Shown here in pieces: positions 9,211 to 16,858 of a stretch of DNA of 64,000 nt. The first letter of the stretch is position 1, and every line of letters begins with the position of its first letter. Under the pieces are notes generated by a model. It was not told where the DNA came from. It ran no database searches and saw only the letters and a program-made list of their open reading frames with translations. The stretch is from NCBI RefSeq assembly GCF_900095745.1, contig NZ_FMIR01000019.1, positions 124,001-188,000 of the forward strand, given 5' to 3'. This DNA comes from Microbacterium oxydans. GTDB lineage: Bacteria > Actinomycetota > Actinomycetes > Actinomycetales > Microbacteriaceae. Position numbers and translations under genes: made by a program.

Positions 9211-9246
9211 ATGCGCCGTACCGAGCGACGAACGGAGTCGAAGTGA
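9211..9246 (+). CDS. Possible 11-residue leader peptide coupled to maoC
   Basis: An 11-codon reading frame (MRRTERRTESK) starts 6 bases after the TAGCGT box and its TGA overlaps the GTG start of the maoC gene (GTGA). Seen directly; whether it is translated is unknown. It may simply be the spacer carrying the GGAG ribosome-binding site of maoC. Confidence 0.25.
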   Translation: MRRTERRTESK

Positions 9247-9731
9247 CCACGCACGACATCCTCCAGAGGGGTCTGTATTACGAGGAGTTCATGGTCGATG
9301 CCCGTTACCTGCACCGCCCAGGCCGCACGGCGACCGAGGCCGACAACGTGCTGTTCACGACGCTCACCATGAACACGCAGGCGCTGCACCTCGACGCCGC
9401 GTTCGCCGATGCGCAGGACCCGTTCCGTGCGCGGCTGATGAATTCGATGTGGACGCTGTCGACGATGGTCGGCGCCTCTGTCGCGCAGCTGACGCAGGGC
9501 ACACTGGTCGCACAGCTCGGGTTCGGCGACATCGTCTTCCCGCACCCGCTGTTCGCCGGCGACACCCTTTATACCGAGAGCGTCATCGTCGACAAGCGGC
9601 TGTCGTCCTCACGTCCGGGCCAGGGCATCGTGAAGATCGCGCACACCGGACGCAATCAGGACGACACGGTCGTGGCGACCGCGGTGCGGTCCGTCCTCGT
9701 CCACTGCCTCTCGGAAGGACTCGACAAGTGA
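9243..9731 (+). CDS. MaoC-family acyl-CoA dehydratase/hydratase
   Basis: 162 residues with a hot-dog fold. The segment FGDIVFPHPLFAGDTLYTESVIVDKR is the MaoC hydratase-2 core, though the usual D-x-x-x-x-H pair is represented by Asp in GDIVFPHPLF and its His. It stands between acyl-CoA dehydrogenase and CitE exactly like Rv2499c in M. tuberculosis, where it is assigned as the hydratase making the (R)-hydroxyacyl-CoA used by CitE; here 3-methylglutaconyl-CoA hydration is the expected step. GTG 9243 has GGAG about 7 bases upstream. It overlaps citE by 4 bases (GTGA). Confidence 0.85.
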   Translation: MTTHDILQRGLYYEEFMVDARYLHRPGRTATEADNVLFTTLTMNTQALHLDAAFADAQDPFRARLMNSMWTLSTMVGASVAQLTQGTLVAQLGFGDIVFPHPLFAGDTLYTESVIVDKRLSSSRPGQGIVKIAHTGRNQDDTVVATAVRSVLVHCLSEGLDK

Positions 9732-10534
9732 CTTTCGCTCTCGGGCCGGCCCTTCTGTTCTGCCCCGCGGATCGACCGGAGCGCTTCCGCAAGGCGCTGG
9801 ACCGGGCGGACGCGATCATCCTCGACCTCGAAGATGCCGTCCTCCCCGAGGGGAAGGCCGTGGCGCGCCGAAATGTGATCGATGCAGACATCGACGCCGC
9901 GCGGGTCATCGTGCGCGTGAACGCGCCAGGCACCGAAGCGTTCACGGCCGATCTCGACGCACTCGCCGCGACGGACTTCCACACGGTGATGGTGGCGAAG
10001 ACAGAGAGCGCCGAGAGCCTCGATGCGTTCGACCAGCGGTACTCGCTGATCGCGCTGTGCGAGACCGCGCGCGGCATCCATGCGGCCGACCGGATCGCCG
10101 CGCACCCCCGGGTGACCGCGATGATGTGGGGCGCAGAGGATCTCGTGGCCTCTCTCGGCGGAACCTCATCACGGAATACGGAGGGTGGCTATCGCGATAT
10201 CGCCCGGTACGCCCGTGCTCGTGTCCTCCTCGAGTCCGGCGCGCACGGCAAAGCGGCCATCGACGCGGTGCACATCGACATCGACGACGCCGAGGGGCTG
10301 CAGCGCGAGGCGATGGACGCCGCCGCCTCGGGGTTCCAAGCCACGGCCTGCATCCATCCGAACCAGGTGACGGCGATCAGGGCTGCGTATCGGCCGGACG
10401 ACCATGCGGTGTCCTGGGCGCGGGCGGTGCTCGCGGCTGCGGCCACGGAGCGCGGCGTGTTCCGCTTCGAGGGGCGCATGATCGACGAACCGGTGCTCCG
10501 GCACGCGCGATCGGTCGTCTCCCGCGTCAGCTGA
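9728..10534 (+). CDS. citE: CitE/HpcH-family beta-hydroxyacyl-CoA lyase
   Basis: 268-residue TIM-barrel lyase. Motifs: LLFCPADRPERFRKAL (CoA site), DAIILDLEDAVLPEGK with the metal-region acidic residues, RVNAPGTEAF, ALCETARGI and MMWGAEDLVASLGG. The CitE-like Rv2498c in the matching mycobacterial cluster is reported to cleave HMG-CoA and citramalyl-CoA, linking leucine catabolism and itaconate breakdown; the same job is inferred here (acetyl-CoA plus acetoacetate or pyruvate). GTG 9728 overlaps the maoC stop. Last gene of the operon; its stop codon directly abuts the stop of the convergent phosphatase. Confidence 0.88.
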   Translation: MTFALGPALLFCPADRPERFRKALDRADAIILDLEDAVLPEGKAVARRNVIDADIDAARVIVRVNAPGTEAFTADLDALAATDFHTVMVAKTESAESLDAFDQRYSLIALCETARGIHAADRIAAHPRVTAMMWGAEDLVASLGGTSSRNTEGGYRDIARYARARVLLESGAHGKAAIDAVHIDIDDAEGLQREAMDAAASGFQATACIHPNQVTAIRAAYRPDDHAVSWARAVLAAAATERGVFRFEGRMIDEPVLRHARSVVSRVS

Positions 10535-11122
10535 TCAGACGACCTGCGACTCCTCGAGGAGTCGCAGGTAGCCGGGCGCCGCGACGAAGCGGTGTGCGGA
10601 CCCGTTGCGCAGGACCTCGCCGTCGCGGGGGAGCGTCCCACCGGAGACGTGATCGATCACGGCGCGGATCACGCCGCCGTGTGCCACCACGAGGACCGAT
10701 TCCGCCTGCGGGGCCGAGCGACGTCGCGCCTCACGGGCGATCGCGTGGAGCGCAGCGATGGCACGCTCGCCGACCTGCTCCAGGGACTCCGCCCCCGGCA
10801 CCTCGGCGTGCCAGTCGCCGTACGTCGAGATGTAGTCCTCGACCTGCAGGCCCTCACCGTCGCCGAACTCGCGTTCCCGGATGTCGGGGACCACGCCGAC
10901 GACCTCGAGCCCGAGCCGGTCGGCGATGATCTCGGCCGTCTCCTTGGCGCGCAGCAGCGGACTGGTGTAGACCGCGTGATGCGTGCTGGCGGCGAGGTTC
11001 TCGGCCGCCCTCCGCGCATCTTCTCGCCCGGTCTCGTTCAACGGGATGTCGGTCGAGCCCTGGATTCGTCGAGCGAGGTTCCAATCGGTCTGGCCATGGC
11101 GGATGAGGGTGAGGTGGGTCAC
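10535..11122 (-). CDS. Histidine phosphatase superfamily protein
   Basis: 195 residues of the phosphoglycerate mutase-like family. The phosphohistidine motif LIRHGQTDWN is at residues 6-15, the second arginine region YTSPLLRAKETAEII follows, and the acid/second His region VLVVAHGGVIRAVIDH is near residue 150. The substrate is not predictable; family members dephosphorylate sugar phosphates or nucleotides such as alpha-ribazole phosphate. Its ATG overlaps the upstream sirtuin gene by 4 bases, so the two are co-translated. Confidence 0.88.
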   Translation of the reverse strand: MTHLTLIRHGQTDWNLARRIQGSTDIPLNETGREDARRAAENLAASTHHAVYTSPLLRAKETAEIIADRLGLEVVGVVPDIREREFGDGEGLQVEDYISTYGDWHAEVPGAESLEQVGERAIAALHAIAREARRRSAPQAESVLVVAHGGVIRAVIDHVSGGTLPRDGEVLRNGSAHRFVAAPGYLRLLEESQVV

Positions 11123-11958
11123 GAGAGCAGTTCCTGGAGTGCGGGGAGCACGTCGCTGGTGCCGGCGGCGATGGTGACATCAGCCCAGGCATCCGCACGC
11201 GTCGGCTCGCGGTTGACGATGATCAGAGGGATGTTGCGGCGTCTGGCGCGCTCGACCAGCCGCACGCCCGAGTTCACGACCAGAGAGGAGCCGGCGACGA
11301 TGAGGGCGGAGCTGGAGCGCAGCAGCGACTCGGCAGCGCGGAACCGGTCCAGCGGGACGTACTCGCCGAAGAAGACGACGTCGGGTTTCAGCATTCCGCC
11401 GCACACCGTGCACACCGGCACGATGAAACCCTCGGTGGATTCGGGGAGGACGTCGCCGTCGGGACCGAGCGCCACGTTCTCCGGAATGGTGATCCAAGGG
11501 TTCTGCTCCTCGATCTGCACCGCGATGTCGCGGCGGTCGAAGACCTGACCGCACTGCAGGCAGAAGACGCGACGCATCGTGCCGTGCACTTCGATCACAT
11601 GCGAGCTCCCGGCGCGCAGATGGAGCCCGTCGACGTTCTGGGTGATGACGCCCGAGACGTTCCCCGCGGCCTCGAGCTGTGCGAGAGCGAGGTGTCCTGC
11701 GTTGGGTTCCGCGCGCGCGAACGCACGCCAGCCGAGGTGGCCGCCGACCCAGTAGCGTCGTCGCGCTGCCTCGTCGCCCAGGTACGTCTGGATCGTCATC
11801 GGGTCGCTGCGGGTTCTGGCACCCTCTCCGCGATACGCGGGTATGCCCGAGTCGGTGGAGATGCCGGCGCCGGTCAAGAGGGCGATGCGCCTCCCACGCA
11901 GCAACTCGGCGGCGTGGGAGATGGCGGCCGACAGCTCGGCGGTGTTCGAGACGCTCAC
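11119..11958 (-). CDS. cobB: Sir2-family NAD-dependent protein deacylase
   Basis: 279 residues. NAD-binding GAGISTDSGIPAYRG (~31-45), catalytic QNVDGLH with the histidine of the following IEVHGT segment, and a zinc ribbon formed by CLQCG and CTVCGG pairs. Removes acyl groups from lysines using NAD; in actinobacteria sirtuins reactivate acyl-CoA synthetases, which suits the neighbouring acyl-CoA catabolic island, though that link is inference. GTG start at 11958 with a strong GAGGAGG 5 bases upstream. Heads a two-gene operon with the phosphatase. Confidence 0.93.
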   Translation of the reverse strand: MSVSNTAELSAAISHAAELLRGRRIALLTGAGISTDSGIPAYRGEGARTRSDPMTIQTYLGDEAARRRYWVGGHLGWRAFARAEPNAGHLALAQLEAAGNVSGVITQNVDGLHLRAGSSHVIEVHGTMRRVFCLQCGQVFDRRDIAVQIEEQNPWITIPENVALGPDGDVLPESTEGFIVPVCTVCGGMLKPDVVFFGEYVPLDRFRAAESLLRSSSALIVAGSSLVVNSGVRLVERARRRNIPLIIVNREPTRADAWADVTIAAGTSDVLPALQELLS

Positions 11959-12074
11959 AGGACCTCCTCGAGCGAGTCTACGGCGTGGAGCGGGGACCGG
12001 CCTCGTGGCGCAGGTCGTGTGCAGCGCCCGGGAGCCGTCGGAGCGGAGGTGCGAGCAGTGGCAGAGTGGTAGGC

Positions 12075-12875
12075 ATGCGACTGGTGCCTGTGACCGATGC
12101 CGACGATCCGCGCCTCGACGACTACCGCGGGCTCACCGACACCGCGCTGCGCACCATCCGTGAACCGGCGGGCGGGCTGTACATCGCGGAGTCGACGAAG
12201 GTCATCGCCCGTGCGGTGGCAGCTGGGCATCGGCCGCGCTCTGTGCTGGTGCAGGAGCGCCGCGTGGAGGACATCCGTGGAATCGTCGGCGATCTCGACG
12301 TGCCCGTGTACGTCGTCCCGGACGATGTGGCGGAATCGGTGACCGGCTTCGCCGTACACCGTGGAACGATCGCGTCGATGCACCGCCCGGAGCTGCCGAC
12401 GGTTCGAGACGTGATCGACGGCGCCTCTGTCGTCCTGATCCTCGAGAACATCGGCGATCACACGAACGTCGGCGCCGCGTTCCGTGCGGCGGCCGGTCTC
12501 GGCGCCGATGCCGTTCTGGTGTCGCCGGGTGGTGCCGATCCGCTGTATCGGCGCAGCGTGCGCGTGAGCATGGGGACGGTCTTCCAGGTCCCGTGGACGC
12601 GGATCACCGATTGGGATGCTGCCGTCGCAGACCTTCATGCCGCGCGTTTCGACATCGCGGCGCTGGCGCTGCGCGGCGATGCGGTGACACTCGACGCCTA
12701 CGTCGCCGACCGCCCCGAGCGCGTCGCCCTCGTCATGGGCTCGGAGGGCGACGGTCTCTCCCGCACGGTGATCGACAGCGCCGACACCGTCGTCACGATC
12801 CCGATGTCGGGCGGCGTCGACTCGCTGAACGTCGCCTCCGCAGCAGCCGTGGCGCTGTGGGCGGTGAAGGGCTGA
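12075..12875 (+). CDS. TrmH/SpoU-family RNA 2'-O-methyltransferase
   Basis: 266 residues. An N-terminal substrate-binding domain (GLYIAESTKVIARAV) precedes the SPOUT trefoil-knot domain with motif 1 LENIGDHTNVGAAFRAA, motif 2 LVMGSEGDGLS and motif 3 IPMSGGVDSLNVASAAAV, which bind S-adenosylmethionine. It methylates a ribose in rRNA or tRNA; the target nucleotide is unknown. ATG 12075 chosen as the first start after the divergent sirtuin promoter region; a GTG 9 bases upstream is possible. Ends 6 bases from the convergent SGNH gene. Confidence 0.9.
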   Translation: MRLVPVTDADDPRLDDYRGLTDTALRTIREPAGGLYIAESTKVIARAVAAGHRPRSVLVQERRVEDIRGIVGDLDVPVYVVPDDVAESVTGFAVHRGTIASMHRPELPTVRDVIDGASVVLILENIGDHTNVGAAFRAAAGLGADAVLVSPGGADPLYRRSVRVSMGTVFQVPWTRITDWDAAVADLHAARFDIAALALRGDAVTLDAYVADRPERVALVMGSEGDGLSRTVIDSADTVVTIPMSGGVDSLNVASAAAVALWAVKG

Positions 12876-12881
12876 GAAGCT

Positions 12882-13709
12882 TCAGTCGCGCTCCGGGAAG
12901 ATGACCGGCGAGGGATCAGGACGCTTCGCCGCCAGGTTGTCGCCCGACGACTGGTGCCGCAGACGACGCAGAACCCAGGGCATCAGGTGCTCGCGGGCCC
13001 ACCCGAGGTCCTCCGATCGCGCCTCGCGCCACGTCCGCAGCGGGTACGGCTCGGGCTGCATGGCCTCGAGATCGTTCGGGACGTTCAGCGCACGGAGCGC
13101 CATGCGTGCGACCTCGTGGTGGCCGAGGGCGTTGAAGTGCAGCCGATCGTCGTCGAAGAACCGCATGTCCTGGACGACCTTGAGGGCCCACTGATCCGCG
13201 ACGATGCAGTCGTGACGCTCCGCGATCGTCCGGACGTTCTCGTTGTAGATGGCGACCTTTCCGCGGAAGGCACGGAACACCGGAGTGAACCCCGTGTCGA
13301 TGCCGGTGAACAGGAGGACGGCCGCTCCAGTGGACGCGAGGCGTGCCACGGCATCCTCGAGCTGACTCGCGATGGCGTCGGGGTCGGTGCCCGGGCGGAT
13401 CACGTCGTTTCCCCCGGCGCAGATGGAGACGAGGTCGGGACGCAGCGCGACGGCCGGTTCGATCTGGTCGGCGACGATCTGCGCGATGAGCTTCCCGCGG
13501 ACGGCGAGATTCGCGTAGGCGAAGTCGTCCACCTGGGCGGCGAGCACCTCTGCCACCCGGTCGGCCCAGCCGCGGTGGCTGCCGGGGTGCGCCGGATCCG
13601 GGTCGCCGATGCCCTCCGTGAACGAGTCTCCGACGGCGACGAAGCGTCGCCACGGGTGAGCGGTCTCGTTGGGCATGTACGGGGTCCGAGTCGAATCCTG
13701 GTCGGTCAT
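12882..13709 (-). CDS. SGNH/GDSL hydrolase
   Basis: 275 residues. Block I GDSFTEGIGD carries the catalytic Ser, block II Gly is in NLAVRGK, block III is CAGGNDVI, and block V DRLHFNALGHHEVA supplies Asp and His, so the full catalytic set is present. No signal peptide, so a cytoplasmic esterase/lipase is likely. ATG 13709 follows AGGAGAGC. Closely related to the gene at 44575 (same GDSFTEG, RGWAD, YANLAIRGK-type motifs and Arg-rich C-terminal tail). Divergent from the helicase at 13858. Confidence 0.88.
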   Translation of the reverse strand: MTDQDSTRTPYMPNETAHPWRRFVAVGDSFTEGIGDPDPAHPGSHRGWADRVAEVLAAQVDDFAYANLAVRGKLIAQIVADQIEPAVALRPDLVSICAGGNDVIRPGTDPDAIASQLEDAVARLASTGAAVLLFTGIDTGFTPVFRAFRGKVAIYNENVRTIAERHDCIVADQWALKVVQDMRFFDDDRLHFNALGHHEVARMALRALNVPNDLEAMQPEPYPLRTWREARSEDLGWAREHLMPWVLRRLRHQSSGDNLAAKRPDPSPVIFPERD

Positions 13710-13827
13710 CCAGCTCTCCTTCGCGAACGTCTGCCCGGGCGGCGGTGGCCGCAGCGCAGTGACCGAGCCTACCCGCACGCGCCGGCCCGAGGGAGGGGCG
13801 CGCGCGAGAAGTGCGGCACGTGCGACA

Positions 13828-13850
13828 GTGTCCGCAGCACCGATTATCGT
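13828..13850 (+). promoter_or_regulatory. Leaderless promoter with a PafBC/RecA-NDp-like element
   Basis: GTGTCCGCA (13828-13836), 8 bases, then TATCGT (13845-13850), then 7 bases to the helicase ATG. The geometry equals the RecA-NDp consensus TTGTCRGTG-N8-TANNNT recognised with PafBC in mycobacteria. The core TGTCnG matches; the outer bases do not. Confidence 0.45.
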
Positions 13851-13857
13851 GGACTCG

Positions 13858-15600
13858 ATGCTCTCTCCGTCCTTTCCCCAGCGTGCCCCTTGGGGAACCG
13901 CAAGCAAGCTGCGCGCCTGGCAACAGGAGGCGCTGGAACAGTACTTCGAAGCCGATCAGCGAGACTTCCTCGTCGCGGCGACCCCTGGCGCAGGCAAGAC
14001 CACCTTCGCCCTCACCCTCGCCGTCGAACTCATGCGCATCGGCGAGGTCAACCGCATCATCGTGGTGGCGCCGACCGAGCACCTCAAGACGCAGTGGGCG
14101 GATGCCGCGGCGCGCGTGCACATCCGGCTCGACCCGCGATTCCGCAACAGCGACTGGGCGCCCGCACGTCACTACCACGGTGCCGTCGTCACCTACGCGC
14201 AGGTGGCTGCGAAGTCGTCGGTGCATCGGCATCTGACGGAGGATGCCAAAACGCTCGTGGTGCTCGACGAGGTCCACCATGGGGGAGATGCCCTGAGCTG
14301 GGGTGACGCCATCCGCGACGCCTACGGCCCCGCGAAGCGGCGCCTGCTGCTGTCGGGAACGCCGTTCCGCAGCGATACGGCGCCGATCCCGTTCGTGGAG
14401 TACCACCCCGACGAATCCGGGGCTCGCGTCTCGCGCACCGACTACAACTACGGCTACGGTCGAGCCCTGGCCGACGGGGTCGTGCGTCCCGTGCTCTTCC
14501 ACATGTACGCGGGCAAGATGCGCTGGCGCACCACCACCGGCGACGAACTCGAGACGCACCTCGGGCAGGACAACACGAAGGATGTGACGTCCCAGGCCTG
14601 GCGCACGGCGCTCGATCCCGAAGGCGAGTGGATGCCGGCCGTGCTGTCGGCCGCAGATCGCCGCCTCACCGAGATCCGCCACCATGTGCCGGATGCGGGT
14701 GGCCTCGTGCTCGCCACCGATCAGACCGTGGCACGGGCGTACGCCAAGATCCTGCACAGCATCACCGGGCAGCAGCCGACGATCGTGCTCTCCGATGACG
14801 CGACCGCTTCCGAGCGGATCGAGAAGTTCAGCGCGAACGACTCCCGCTGGATGGTCGCGGTCCGCATGGTGTCAGAGGGTGTCGACGTGCCGCGTCTCGC
14901 CGTCGGCGTGTATGCCACGTCGTCCTCCACTCCACTCTTCTTCGCCCAGGCGATCGGCCGATTCGTGCGGGCCCGTCGTCGTGGCGAGGCCGCCAGCGTG
15001 TTCCTGCCGCAGGTGCCCGTGCTCATGGGCCTGGCGAACGAGATGGACAAGCAGCGCGACCATGCGCTCGACCGGCAGTCGAAGGAAGAAGACGGACTCG
15101 ACGATTCCCTGCTCGAGAGTGCCAACCGCGAAGAGGAGACCTCGGATGCCCTGACGCAGGAGTTCAGCTACCAGGCGCTCTCCTCGGTCGCGCACTTCGA
15201 CCGCGTCGTCTTCGAAGGCCAGGAGTTCGGACAGCTGGCCGAGCCCGGCACCCCCGAGGAGGAGGAGTTCATCGGTTTCCCCGGCCTCCTCGAGCCCGAG
15301 CACGTGCACGAGCTGCTCATGCAGCGCCAGACCCGACAGTCGCGGCTGCGAGAGGTGCGCGAGGCCTCTGCCGGTCCGACCGAGACGACGACGCTTCCTC
15401 CGCCCCTCCATCGCACGCTCAAGGAGCAGCGGCAGCTCTTGAACAGTCTGGTGGGCCTCTACGCCCGGCAGAGGGGTGAGCCGCACGGCGCGGTGCATGC
15501 CGAGCTCCGGCGCATCTGCGGAGGACCGGCAGTGGCGCAGGCGACCGTGACGCAGCTGCAGTCGCGCATCGAAGTCCTGCGCAAGCGCGTGCGCTCCTGA
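13858..15600 (+). CDS. Superfamily 2 DEAD/DEAH-box helicase
   Basis: 580 residues. Begins with a Q-motif-like LRAWQQEALEQYF, then Walker A ATPGAGKT (~41-48), motif II DEVHHGGD, motif III LLLSGTPFRSD and, in the second RecA domain, EGVDVPRLAVGVY and QAIGRFVRARR (motifs V and VI). The layout resembles the XPB/ComFA-type repair helicases common in actinobacteria. The substrate is unknown. The start ATG 13858 has no Shine-Dalgarno but lies 7 bases after TATCGT, so the mRNA is probably leaderless. The promoter's GTGTC element suggests DNA-damage control. Confidence 0.85.
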   Translation: MLSPSFPQRAPWGTASKLRAWQQEALEQYFEADQRDFLVAATPGAGKTTFALTLAVELMRIGEVNRIIVVAPTEHLKTQWADAAARVHIRLDPRFRNSDWAPARHYHGAVVTYAQVAAKSSVHRHLTEDAKTLVVLDEVHHGGDALSWGDAIRDAYGPAKRRLLLSGTPFRSDTAPIPFVEYHPDESGARVSRTDYNYGYGRALADGVVRPVLFHMYAGKMRWRTTTGDELETHLGQDNTKDVTSQAWRTALDPEGEWMPAVLSAADRRLTEIRHHVPDAGGLVLATDQTVARAYAKILHSITGQQPTIVLSDDATASERIEKFSANDSRWMVAVRMVSEGVDVPRLAVGVYATSSSTPLFFAQAIGRFVRARRRGEAASVFLPQVPVLMGLANEMDKQRDHALDRQSKEEDGLDDSLLESANREEETSDALTQEFSYQALSSVAHFDRVVFEGQEFGQLAEPGTPEEEEFIGFPGLLEPEHVHELLMQRQTRQSRLREVREASAGPTETTTLPPPLHRTLKEQRQLLNSLVGLYARQRGEPHGAVHAELRRICGGPAVAQATVTQLQSRIEVLRKRVRS

Positions 15601-15694
15601 TCCGACCTCGACGGCTCCGCTCCGGAGCGCTGCTTCGGATCCCCGAAATGCTGTCAATCCGCGTCTGAGCGGGGTGTCGTCGAGACTCCACGGC

Positions 15695-15700
15695 TAGCGT
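15695..15700 (+). promoter_or_regulatory. Candidate -10 element for the iron-transporter gene
   Basis: TAGCGT about 45 bases upstream of the ATG at 15746 gives a short leader that contains the CTGGAGG ribosome-binding site. No clear -35 is visible. Confidence 0.35.
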
Positions 15701-15745
15701 TGAACGGTTGCCCGCGCACCGGGCACCGTCACATCTGGAGGATCC

Positions 15746-16843
15746 ATGACAGCCCCCGCTGCCGCCGACCCGACCCCCGCCGATCGCCGGCGCTGGGCGC
15801 GCTACCTGGTCGAGGAGCGCGCCGAAGGCGCCGTGTACCAGAGACTCGCGGCGCGCCGCTCGGGGGAGGAACGTGAGATCCTCCTGAGGCTCGCAGACGC
15901 CGAACGCCGCCATGAGCAGCATTGGCTCGACCTTCTCGGGGCAGAGCCCGCACGGCTGCCGCGTGCCGGCGTCCGGTCGCGGTTGCTCGGCTGGATGGCG
16001 GGCCGCTTCGGGTCGATCTTCGTGCTCGCGCTCGCTCAGAGTGCCGAGGCTCGTTCGCCCTACGACTCCGAGCAGTATGCGACTCCCGCGATGCGCGCGG
16101 ACGAGAAGGTGCACTACGAGGTCGTCCGCGGACTCGCTGCGCGGGGACGCAGGCGCCTGTCCGGATCGTTCCGCGCTGCCGTGTTCGGTGCCAACGACGG
16201 CCTCGTGAGCAACCTCGCGCTGGTGCTCGGCATCGGTGCGACCGGGGTCAGTTCGGGCTTCGTCCTCTTCAGCGGCATCGCAGGACTGCTGGCGGGCGCG
16301 CTGTCGATGGGTGCGGGGGAGTTCGTGTCGGTGCGTTCGCAGCGCGAGTTGCTCGCGGCGACCGAGGCGAATGAGGACGCCCATGCCGCTGCCGGCGATC
16401 TCGACATCGACGAGAACGAACTCGCGCTCGTGTATCGGGCGCGCGGCATGGACCAGGAGGAGTCGCTGTCGCGCGCGCGACGGATCGTCTCGGCTGCGCA
16501 GGCGGGGGTCAGCCGCGCGGCAACGGGTCCGGTGAACATCCAGTCCGGAGACGATCACGAGATCGTCGGGAGCGACTGGACGGCGGCGATCTCGAGCTTC
16601 CTGCTGTTCGCCTCCGGAGCGATCATTCCGGTCCTGCCCTGGATCTTCGGCCTCCAGGGCACGACGGCGATCATCGTCGCCTTGATTCTGGTCGGCATCG
16701 CGCTGCTGAGCACGGGCGCGATGGTGGGCGTGCTCTCGGGCGGCCCGCCCCTGCGCCGCGCCCTCCGTCAGCTCGCAATCGGCTTCGGCGCCGCCGCCAT
16801 CACGTACGTGCTCGGCCTCGTGTTCGGTGTCGGCACAGCCTGA
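15746..16843 (+). CDS. Ferritin-like/VIT1 fusion: membrane-bound iron (manganese) transporter
   Basis: 365 residues. The N-terminal ~130 residues form a rubrerythrin/ferritin-like domain with diiron-type Glu and ExxH motifs (YLVEERAEGAVYQRL, ERRHEQHW, DEKVHYEVV). From FRAAVFGANDGLVSNLALVLG onward it is a VIT1/CCC1 transporter with about five membrane segments and the EFVSVRSQRELL metal-translocation helix. Such erythrin-VIT proteins (MbfA in rhizobia and relatives) export iron and protect against oxidative stress. ATG 15746 with CTGGAGG upstream. Single-gene unit, ending 15 bases from the convergent DUF1254 gene. Confidence 0.88.
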   Translation: MTAPAAADPTPADRRRWARYLVEERAEGAVYQRLAARRSGEEREILLRLADAERRHEQHWLDLLGAEPARLPRAGVRSRLLGWMAGRFGSIFVLALAQSAEARSPYDSEQYATPAMRADEKVHYEVVRGLAARGRRRLSGSFRAAVFGANDGLVSNLALVLGIGATGVSSGFVLFSGIAGLLAGALSMGAGEFVSVRSQRELLAATEANEDAHAAAGDLDIDENELALVYRARGMDQEESLSRARRIVSAAQAGVSRAATGPVNIQSGDDHEIVGSDWTAAISSFLLFASGAIIPVLPWIFGLQGTTAIIVALILVGIALLSTGAMVGVLSGGPPLRRALRQLAIGFGAAAITYVLGLVFGVGTA

Positions 16844-16858
16844 TCGGCGTGCGCGGAC

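Noticed and set aside
15610..15645. GC hairpin GCTCC/GGAGC after the helicase gene
   Set aside because: Only 5-base arms and no T-run; too weak to call a terminator.
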